Assembly: GCA_001799845.1 (NCBI GenBank)
Contig: MGUG01000044.1
Span: 64,020-128,019 of the forward strand
Direction of reading: 5' to 3'
From: Elusimicrobia bacterium GWC2_64_44
GTDB taxonomy: Bacteria; Elusimicrobiota; Elusimicrobia; Elusimicrobiales; UBA9959
Length of the DNA stretch: 64,000 nucleotides
The notes beneath the pieces are model-generated. The model did not search any database, was not told the DNA's origin, and worked only from the letters and a program-made list of their open reading frames with translations. How positions within the stretch are numbered: position 1 is the first letter of the stretch; each line of letters begins with the position of its first letter. The position numbers and the translations under genes are program-made. Positions 28,160 to 36,000 of the stretch are shown here, in pieces.

Positions 28160-28179
28160 CCTAAATTATATAATTTAGG
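28160..28179. promoter_or_regulatory. Perfect 20-bp AT-rich palindrome at NUDIX start
   Basis: CCTAAATTATATAATTTAGG is a perfect 20-bp palindrome ending one base before the NUDIX ATG at 28181. It contains TATAAT on each strand (plus strand 28169-28174). If used as a -10, plus-strand transcription would begin at or next to the ATG, giving a leaderless message; on the minus strand it would face the esterase gene 40 bases away. It could be a divergent promoter core and/or an operator. Confidence 0.5.
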
Positions 28180-28180
28180 A

Positions 28181-28741
28181 ATGGGTAAACACGCCGCGCA
28201 TCCTTACACGGAGAAACAGCATAAGCGGCGGCTCGTCTTTTCCGGGACGGTCAAGTTCCGCGCGGATACGATCACCTTGCCCAACGGCAAGAGATCCGTC
28301 AGGGAGTTCGTGGACCATCCCGGGGCGGTGGCCGTGCTGCCGGTGCTGCCGGACGGGAAGATAGTTTTTGTGCGCCAGTTCCGCTACCCCGTAGGCCAGG
28401 CCACGCTGGAGATACCGGCCGGCAAGCTGAACTCGGCCTCGGACAGCCCGCTGAAGCGCGCGAAGGCCGAGCTGAAGGAAGAGACCGGCTACACGGCGAG
28501 GAAGCTCTCCAAGGTGCTTTCCTACTGGCCCACCCCGGCCTTCTCCACGGAAGTGCTGCATATTTACACCGCCACCGGCCTGCGTGGCGGCAGCCCCGAA
28601 CCCGACGAGGACGAGTTCCTCACGCTCGAGAGCATCCCTTTTAAAAAAGCCTGGCGCATGGTGGAGACCGGAGAGATCAGGGATTCCAAGACGGTCATAG
28701 CCCTGCAGGCCTGGAAAATCAAACTGCTGGAGAAAAAATGA
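28181..28741 (+). CDS. NUDIX hydrolase, ADP-ribose pyrophosphatase type
   Basis: A 186-residue NUDIX protein. The fold opens with AVAVLPVLPDGKIVFVRQFRYPVG, and the NUDIX box runs from GKLNSASD to AKAELKEETGY (about residues 85-109); the usual Arg-Glu is Ala-Glu here, while the metal-binding EExG is kept. The spacing and LEIPAGK resemble ADP-sugar pyrophosphatases. It would hydrolyse nucleoside diphosphate sugars such as ADP-ribose in the cytoplasm. No standard ribosome site precedes the ATG; a palindrome abuts it. It overlaps the transketolase gene by ATGA. Confidence 0.9.
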   Translation: MGKHAAHPYTEKQHKRRLVFSGTVKFRADTITLPNGKRSVREFVDHPGAVAVLPVLPDGKIVFVRQFRYPVGQATLEIPAGKLNSASDSPLKRAKAELKEETGYTARKLSKVLSYWPTPAFSTEVLHIYTATGLRGGSPEPDEDEFLTLESIPFKKAWRMVETGEIRDSKTVIALQAWKIKLLEKK

Positions 28742-30702
28742 AATTCGACAATACCGACAAGCTGTGCGTGGACACCCTCAGGGGCCTTTCGATAGACATG
28801 GTGGGCAAGGCCGACAGCGGCCACCCCGGACTGCCGCTCGGCGCGGCGCCGCTGGCCTACGCCATCTGGGCCGGACACTTGAAATTCTCGCCCGCAGATC
28901 CGGCGTGGTTCGACCGGGACCGCTTCGTGCTGTCGGCCGGCCACGGCTCCGCCCTGCTCTATTCACTGCTGCACATGTACGGCTACGGCCTCAAGATCGA
29001 CGACCTGAAAGCCTTCCGACAGCTCGACAGCCTCACGCCGGGCCACCCGGAATACGGCCACACGAAGGGCGTGGAAATGACCACCGGCCCGCTGGGCCAG
29101 GGCTTCGCTTCGGCGGTAGGGATGGCCCTCGCCGAGAAGCTGATGGGCGAGAAACTCAACACCCCTGACTTCCAGCTGGTGGACCACCACACCTATATCC
29201 TCTGCGGCGACGGCGACCTGATGGAAGGCGTCTCGTACGAGGCCGCCTCCCTCGCCGGCACCTGGAAGCTGGGCAAGCTGATCTGCCTCTACGATTCCAA
29301 CGACATCACGATAGAAGGCCCGACCAGCCTGGCCTTCACCGAGGACGTCAGGAAGCGCTTCCTCGCCCAGGACTGGCAGGTCATAGAAGTGGCCGACGGC
29401 AACGACCTGGCCGAGCTCGACGGAGCGCTCAAGAAAGCGAAGCGCGAAACCGAAAAGCCCTCCATCATCATCGCCAAGACCCACATCGGCTTCGGCAGCC
29501 CCAAGCAGGACAAGAGCTCCGTGCACGGCGAGCCGCTCAAGCCGGATGAGATCGCCGCCACCAAGAAGGCCCTGGGCTGCGACCCCGCGGAGTCGTTCTG
29601 CGTGCCCGGGGAGACCGCCGCCCGCTTCGCCGAGCAAGCCGCCGCCGGCGAGCGCGACCGCAAGCGCTGGCTGAAGCTGTGGAAGAACTATTCCGAGGCC
29701 CTGCCCGAAAAAGCCGAGCTCGCCAAGGCAATGCTGGGCCGCGAGATCCCCGACGGGCTGTTCGAACCCGACGCCGCCTTCTTCGACAAGCCGCTCGCCA
29801 CCCGCGAGGCTTCCGGCAAAGTCATCAACCTGATGGCGGAGCGGCTGCCCGGCCTCGCCGGCGGCGCGGCGGACCTCGGCCCGTCCACCAAGACGGATTT
29901 CACCAAAGAGCCGGCGCGCACGCTGCATTTCGGCATCCGCGAACACGTGATGGGCTCCATCCTCAACGGCATGGCGCTGCACGGCGGGCTGATCCCCTTC
30001 GGCGCCACCTTCCTGGTGTTCTCGGACTACATGCGCCCGGCCATCCGCCTGGCCGCGCTGATGCAGATACCGTCCATCTTCGTCTTCACGCACGACAGCA
30101 TCGGCGTGGGCGAGGACGGCCCCACCCACCAGCCGGTAGAGCATCTGATGAGCCTGCGCCTGATCCCCGGCCTGTTGACGCTGCGCCCCGCCGACGCCTG
30201 GGAGACCCTCTACGCCTGGGAAGTCGCGGTGCGCAGCAAGCGCCCGGCCTGCCTGGCGCTGTCGCGCCAGAAGCTGCCGCTGATGACCGCCTACCGCGAA
30301 AAGATCGCAGCCGGCCTCAAGCGCGGCGCCTACCTGCTGCGCGGCCCGTCCATCGTCCCGTCGGTGGAACTTGTCGCTTCGGGCTCCGAGGTCTCGCTGC
30401 TCTTCGAGGCCGCCGCCCTGCTTGAGAAGGAAAACATCGGCGCGCGCATAATCTCCGCGCCCTCCTTCGAACTGTTCCGCGAGCAGGACAAGGCCTACCG
30501 CGACTCGGTCTTCATCCCCGAGCTGCCCAAGGTGGCCGTGGAAGCCGGCCGCGGCACCGGCTGGAAGGAATTCGTCGGCGGCGACGTGGAGGTGCTGGGC
30601 GTGGAGACCTTCGGCAAGTCGGCCCCGGCAGGCCAGGTCTACGCCGCGCTGGGCCTCACCGCCGCGAGGATCGCCGAGACGGCGAAGAAGATGCTCAAGT
30701 GA
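28738..30702 (+). CDS. tkt: Transketolase
   Basis: A 654-residue full-length transketolase. The N-terminal TPP domain has ADSGHPGLPLG, GPLGQGFASAVG and CGDGDLMEGVSYEAASLAG (about 160-178), the GDG...N motif for thiamine diphosphate and metal. The pyrimidine domain has FGIREHVMGSILNGMALHGG and HDSIGVGEDGPTHQPVEHL, and the C-terminal domain follows. It moves two-carbon units in the pentose phosphate pathway in the cytoplasm. It is co-transcribed with the NUDIX gene and ends in a strong intrinsic terminator. Confidence 0.96.
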   Translation: MKFDNTDKLCVDTLRGLSIDMVGKADSGHPGLPLGAAPLAYAIWAGHLKFSPADPAWFDRDRFVLSAGHGSALLYSLLHMYGYGLKIDDLKAFRQLDSLTPGHPEYGHTKGVEMTTGPLGQGFASAVGMALAEKLMGEKLNTPDFQLVDHHTYILCGDGDLMEGVSYEAASLAGTWKLGKLICLYDSNDITIEGPTSLAFTEDVRKRFLAQDWQVIEVADGNDLAELDGALKKAKRETEKPSIIIAKTHIGFGSPKQDKSSVHGEPLKPDEIAATKKALGCDPAESFCVPGETAARFAEQAAAGERDRKRWLKLWKNYSEALPEKAELAKAMLGREIPDGLFEPDAAFFDKPLATREASGKVINLMAERLPGLAGGAADLGPSTKTDFTKEPARTLHFGIREHVMGSILNGMALHGGLIPFGATFLVFSDYMRPAIRLAALMQIPSIFVFTHDSIGVGEDGPTHQPVEHLMSLRLIPGLLTLRPADAWETLYAWEVAVRSKRPACLALSRQKLPLMTAYREKIAAGLKRGAYLLRGPSIVPSVELVASGSEVSLLFEAAALLEKENIGARIISAPSFELFREQDKAYRDSVFIPELPKVAVEAGRGTGWKEFVGGDVEVLGVETFGKSAPAGQVYAALGLTAARIAETAKKMLK

Positions 30703-30719
30703 CGGAGCGCGGCTGAAAT

Positions 30720-30748
30720 AAAAACCCCCGCCTGGAGCGGGGGTTTTT
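30720..30748. terminator. Bidirectional intrinsic terminator
   Basis: A 12-bp stem (AAAAACCCCCGC at 30720-30731 with GCGGGGGTTTTT at 30737-30748) with a 5-base loop is flanked by T-runs on both strands. It lies between the convergent tkt and lptG genes and should stop both transcripts. Confidence 0.92.
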
Positions 30749-30766
30749 ATTTTGCCGCAAAAAAGT

Positions 30767-31852
30767 TCAGACCGCCCGCGCGCGGCGCAGGCCCCAGAGA
30801 GCGGCGCCGCCGAACAGCAGCACAGGTCCTAGGCCGGCGGCCAGCGGGGAGACCAGCTCGGCGGTTCCCGCCGCCTGACCCATGATCAGCGTCGACCAGA
30901 AGACGAAGCCGGCCCCGATGGCGAAGCCTACGCTGAAGAGGCGGTTGCCGCCGCGCATCAGCATCGCCAGGGCCGCCCCTATAAGGGCCATGACCGGGTT
31001 CGCGAGGGGGGCGAAGAGCTTTACCCAGAGCAGGGTGCGCTCCCCGCTGGCGGGGGCGCCCACGGACTCCAGCAGCCGCAGCCGCGTGCGCACCTCCGCG
31101 ATCGAGACGCCATCGGGCACGAGGCGCTCCAGCACCAGGTTCCCTGGGGGCACCATCACCCCGGAGCGGCGCTCCGTGAAGCGTTTTATCCGCGGCGCGC
31201 CTCCCCCCCGGTGCAGCGTCTCCACCCCGTCAGAGAAGATCCACCCGGCGGCCGGGTCCCAGCGGGCGGAGCGGGCGGTCAGCTCCAGGCGCAGCCTGTT
31301 CCCCTCGTAGGAGCCGAGCGCCACCTCGCCCATCGTCTTTTTCCGGCCGTCGAAAGTCCCGGCGGAAACGAACGTATCCCCGCCGGCGGAGAATGAGACG
31401 TTCTTCTTCACGAGCCGCTGCCAGTCGTCCTTGCCGCGCATCTTCTCGAAGTAGAGGTGAGTCGAGCGCAGGTAGAGGCCCGGCGCCACGGTCTCCTGCA
31501 GCAGGAACTGGCCCGCGGCCGCCAGCAGTGAACAGGCCAGCAGCGGCTTCACCATGTCGAACGGCTTCCAGCCGCCGGCAAGCCCGGCCTTCCACTCCCC
31601 GCGGGACATCAGCCCCCCGATGGAGAAAAGCACCGCCAGCAGAGTAGCGATGGGCGTCATCTTGACTACGAAGTAGGGCGTCTGGTAGAAGACGTAACGG
31701 AAGAAGACCCCGGCGCCGGCGCCGCTGCGGATGAAGAAGTTAAGGCTGTCGAAGAGGCTGCCCGCCAGCAGCAGCAGGCAGAAGACCCCGAGCCCGAACC
31801 CGAACGGGGCCCAGAATGTGGAGGCGATATAGCGGAAGAAGATGCGGTTCAT
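30767..31852 (-). CDS. lptG: LptG-type lipopolysaccharide export permease
   Basis: A 361-residue inner-membrane protein of the LptF/LptG (YjgP/YjgQ) family. It has three N-terminal helices (about 15-105), a periplasmic beta-jellyroll region (about 130-270), and three C-terminal helices (about 275-360). The start MNRIFFRYIASTFW at 31852 forms an ATGA overlap with the upstream paralogue; a longer start would run back into it. With LptF and the LptB ATPase it extracts lipopolysaccharide from the inner membrane. LptB, LptC and LptA are not in the window. Assignment as G rather than F rests on gene order only. Confidence 0.85.
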   Translation of the reverse strand: MNRIFFRYIASTFWAPFGFGLGVFCLLLLAGSLFDSLNFFIRSGAGAGVFFRYVFYQTPYFVVKMTPIATLLAVLFSIGGLMSRGEWKAGLAGGWKPFDMVKPLLACSLLAAAGQFLLQETVAPGLYLRSTHLYFEKMRGKDDWQRLVKKNVSFSAGGDTFVSAGTFDGRKKTMGEVALGSYEGNRLRLELTARSARWDPAAGWIFSDGVETLHRGGGAPRIKRFTERRSGVMVPPGNLVLERLVPDGVSIAEVRTRLRLLESVGAPASGERTLLWVKLFAPLANPVMALIGAALAMLMRGGNRLFSVGFAIGAGFVFWSTLIMGQAAGTAELVSPLAAGLGPVLLFGGAALWGLRRARAV

Positions 31853-32958
31853 CGGGCGTAGAGCTTCCTCTTCCAGAGAAGTACCCCGGCGGAGGCCGTA
31901 AGCGCGGCCGGAACGAAGATAGCCCACGGGTAAAGCGCGCCGTGCTTCCGGCTCAGCACCATCGCCGCTATCGTGAGCCCGTAGTAGAGCAGGATGACCG
32001 GCAGCGTCAGCGCGAAGCCGGCGGAGCGGCCGCGCTTGTCGAGGCCGACCCCGAGCGGAGCCCCCACCAGGAAGAAGGCCAGCGGCGCGAGCGCCATCGC
32101 GAAGCGCGACATAGCCTCCACCCGGTACCGCGCGGCCTGGTCGGAGTCCTCGGCGGCCGCGGCGCGGGAAAAAAGTTCCGGAGTGACCAGCTCCTTCGGG
32201 CTCAGCCGCCGCTTCGCGCCGGACTCGGCGAAGAAAGGCAGCAGGGTGGAATAAGCCGAAAAGCTCCCGTACAGCGCCGTCTCAGGCCGTCCCAGGTCGG
32301 TCTGGCTCAATTGCCCGTCGAACAGGGCCAGCTCCAGGCCGCGGCCCAGCGTCACGGCGTAGCGCCCCTTGTCGGCGCCGATCTTGTTGATGATGGCCGG
32401 GGCGGCTTTCTTGTCGATGCGCCGCTCCAGCTTCACCCCGCGCATCTCCCCGGTAAGCGAATTCACGGAGTCGGCGTAGAGCGTCCAGTCGGACAGTTTC
32501 TGGAAAGTGCGGGGTTTGAGGTCGATCTTGGTCACCCGCGTCAGCATCGTCTCGGTGAAGTCGCCGGAGATCTTCTGGCCAGCCGGGCCGATCCAGTGGT
32601 TTACCGCCGCCAGGAGCAGCGAGCAGATAGCCGCGGCCCAGAACACCCAGGAGAAGATCTCAAAGAAGGAGAACCCGGCGGCGCGCAGCGCCAGCACCTC
32701 GCCGTCCTGCGACATCTGGCCCAGGCTCAGCAGCGTGGCGAGCAGGAAGGCCAGCGGCAGCGACATCGCTACGATGGTAGGCAGCAGGTAGAAGATGCTG
32801 GCTGCGAAGAAATAGAGGGAGAAACCGGCCAGTACGCCGCGGTTGACTATGCCTATGAAGTTCAGCATGACCAGCAGCGAGACGAAGATGAAGATGGACA
32901 GCCCGAAGTACTTCGAGAAGATTTTCAGTATGTAGCTCTTCGCTATAGGCACGGCCAT
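31849..32958 (-). CDS. lptF: LptF-type lipopolysaccharide export permease
   Basis: A 369-residue paralogue of the next gene with the same 3-helix, jellyroll, 3-helix plan. The characteristic region PTIVAMSLPLAFLLATLL and GQMSQDGEVLALRAAG (about 62-95) is the coupling segment for the LptB ATPase, well kept in LptF/LptG. It is first in a two-gene operon and carries an AT-rich promoter-like upstream region. It shows that the organism builds an LPS-type outer membrane, in line with the glycan cluster at the start of the window. Confidence 0.88.
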   Translation of the reverse strand: MAVPIAKSYILKIFSKYFGLSIFIFVSLLVMLNFIGIVNRGVLAGFSLYFFAASIFYLLPTIVAMSLPLAFLLATLLSLGQMSQDGEVLALRAAGFSFFEIFSWVFWAAAICSLLLAAVNHWIGPAGQKISGDFTETMLTRVTKIDLKPRTFQKLSDWTLYADSVNSLTGEMRGVKLERRIDKKAAPAIINKIGADKGRYAVTLGRGLELALFDGQLSQTDLGRPETALYGSFSAYSTLLPFFAESGAKRRLSPKELVTPELFSRAAAAEDSDQAARYRVEAMSRFAMALAPLAFFLVGAPLGVGLDKRGRSAGFALTLPVILLYYGLTIAAMVLSRKHGALYPWAIFVPAALTASAGVLLWKRKLYAR

Positions 32959-32969
32959 TTATTTATTCT

Positions 32970-32975
32970 ATTATA
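32970..32975 (-). promoter_or_regulatory. -10 hexamer upstream of lptF
   Basis: Minus-strand TATAAT lies 12 bases upstream of the lptF ATG, in a short AT-rich island. A TTGTTC about 15 bases further upstream is a weak -35 candidate. The transcript leader would be only a few bases long. Confidence 0.4.
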
Positions 32976-33089
32976 TATTGCGGCCCCGCGGAACAAGGAC
33001 GGGGCGGAGCCCGAATCGCCGGCAGTTTCAGGCGAAGTCGGGCAGTTTTTGCTTGCCCTGGCGAGTGCCGGCGAGGCTTTTTGTTATTG

Positions 33090-36000
33090 ATGACCTTAAA
33101 AGCGACCCCGCTTAAACTCCTGCTGCTCCTGGCCTGCGCCCGGGGCGCCTTCGCGGCCGATTTCGCGGCGCCCGCGCCCGCCGGCGGGCGCTTCCTGCTG
33201 CTGGACCGGCAGGACCCCTCCAGGGTGCTGTCCGCCGCGGAAGTCTCCACGGCGGCCGCCAGCGGGACCCAGGACGGGCTATCGGGCGATATGCCTTTTC
33301 AGTACAGCGGCGACGCCTGGAACGAGGCGCGCGAGGCGGTGGAGACCGGCCGCTTCAGGCGCGAGGAACTGGTCCCGCCGGCCCGGGTGGAGGTCTCCAC
33401 CGAGGCCCCCGCCGCCCCGGAGCCGCAGGTGGAGTTCCGCGAGTCCGGCACCACCCTCTCCGTCACCGGCCGCAAGGTGATCGCCCTCAACTACAGCGGC
33501 AAAAAATTCATAAACGAGCAGACCTCCGTCACGCGCGCCCGCTCGCTTAGCCTCTTCGAGATCACGCAGCAGATGCAGGTGCGCATGCAGGGCAAGGTGG
33601 GCCAGAAAATAACCGTCAACGTAGACTACGACGACACCAAGCAGGACAAGCAGGACATCTCGGTGGTCTACACCGGCGACCCCAACGAGGTGGTGCAGAA
33701 CGTGTCGTTCGGCGACATCGACCTGTCGCTGCCGGCCACCGAGTTCGTTTCCTACAACAAGCAGCTCTTCGGCATCAGGGCGGACCTGAAGACGCAGCGC
33801 CTGAAGTTCACGTTCGTCGGCTCGCGCACCAAGGGCCAGACCAAGACGCGCCAGTTCACCGGCAACACGCAATTCCAGGGCGCGGACATCCTGGACATCA
33901 ACTACCTGCGCCGCAAGTATTACGACGTCACCTTCGGCAACGTGTCGCGCCTGCCCATAAAGTCCGGCACGGAGCGTATCTACATAGACCAGCAGACCCT
34001 GGCGCAGGTGGACAATGTCACCGTCTTCGAGCTGGTAGCCAAAGACATGGCGGTGCAGACCTCCACCTACACCGGCCGCTTCCAGCTGCTGAGCCCCGGC
34101 ATAGACTACGTGATGGATTACTCCAAGGGCCTCGTGACCTTCAACCGCACGCTGAACCCGCAGGACGTGGTGATCATCGACTTCCAGAACTTCGGCGGGA
34201 CCAACCTCTCCCAGAACAATTCCACTGATACGCTGACGGGGCTTAATACCCTGGCGGCCCTCGTCGCCCCGGCCATCATCAAGACGCCCAGCGACATAGC
34301 CCTTTCCTCCGTCGCCGCCACCATAGCAGCCCTGGACTCCCACCGCCACGAACTCAAGACCTATTATTCCATCGGCCAGACCAACCTGGTCCGGGACAAC
34401 GGCAACGGCAACTTCATACTCAGGGTCCAGGACCTCAACCGCACCGAGGTCTCGGTGGCCGGCTACAACCCCGCGGACTCCAACCCGCCGGTCAAATACC
34501 CCGACACCATAGAGGTGGATTTCGAGCAGGGCATCTTCCGCCTCAAGAACCCCTTCCTCGACCCCGACACCTCCTCCCCCAGGCCCGACGACCAGGTCTA
34601 CTCGGCCGCGCCGGCGTCCAAGCGCGTCCTCCGGGTGGAGTATTCCTTCCGCTTCAAGACCTTCCTGCTCGAGCCCAACATCGTGCTGCAGTCCGAAGTC
34701 GTGCGCGTGGACGGCAAGAAGCTGGGCCGCAACGAGGAATACTTCATCGACTACGACTCCGGCTTCATCACGTTCTACTACCCGGAGCGCGTCGGGCAGG
34801 ACTCCAAGATAGAGATAGTCTACGAGGTCTCGCCGTTCGGCGGGGTGGGCAACCAGTCGCTGGTCGGCGGGCGCATCTCCTACGACTTCGGCAGCCACTT
34901 CTCGCTGGGCTCCACGATGCTCTACCAGGGCGGCATCAAGTCCAACACGGTGCCCAACGTCACAGACCTGACCAACAGCATGCTGGTCTACGAAGGCGAC
35001 GCGCAATTGAAGGGCCTGAATATCTTCGGCCTCAAGACCAGCCTGGGCGCCGAGGCCGCGCAGAGCCGCCTGAACCCCAACCTAAACGATTACGCGCTGA
35101 TAGACAACATGGAAGGCGTAAAGCAGGAAGATTCGCCGTCGATGGACAAGAATTACTGGTTTATAGCGGCCAACCCCGTGCAGGCCCCGGCCGACCCGCT
35201 GGCGCTGGACTGGTACAACGAGAACATCAAAGCCCGCGACATCAACCCCGCGGCCAGCTCCGAAGGGACCCAGCAGGTGCTGTCCTTCCATTACGATTTC
35301 ACCGTCTCGCCCGAGGTCTCGATCGTTTACCCCCTCTCCCCCACCGGCCTGGACTTCTCCCAGAAGAACGTGCTGGAACTGGTGGTTTACGGCGACAACT
35401 CCCTGGCCGCGCCCGGTCCGCGCTTCAACATCCACCTGGGCCAGATAACCGAGGACGCGGACAATTCCGGCGGGCAGAACTTCTCCTGCGCCTCGGGCCT
35501 GGTCATACCCAACGCGCCCAAGAGCGAGGACCTCAACTGCGACGAGCAGGTGGCCGCCGCCGAGGACATAGGCTGGCTCTACGATCCCGGCACCGCCAAC
35601 ACCAAACGCTACGGCGCGGCCAACGGGCGGCTGGACTCCGAGGACCTCAACAAGAACGGGCGCCTTGACGTGCAGGACTTCACCGGCGGCAGCCTGGGCT
35701 ACGTCAACGGCGCGCTGTTCACCGATACCTCCGACAACACGGCCAAGAACACCGTGGACTTCAGCGGCTGGCGCACGCTCTACCTGCCGCTGGGCATCAC
35801 CTCCACCGACACCTACAAGTGGAACGCCATCAAGCAGGTGCGCATCTCGCTGAAGCAGGCCGCTGGCGCCGGCGCGGCGACTTCCGGCACCATCAAGTTC
35901 GCGCGCATCTCAGCCGTGGGCAACACCTGGACCGTGCAGTCCTCCACCGCCGGTTCCATGCAGGCCATCGGCGTCAACAACCACGACAACCCAGGCTACG

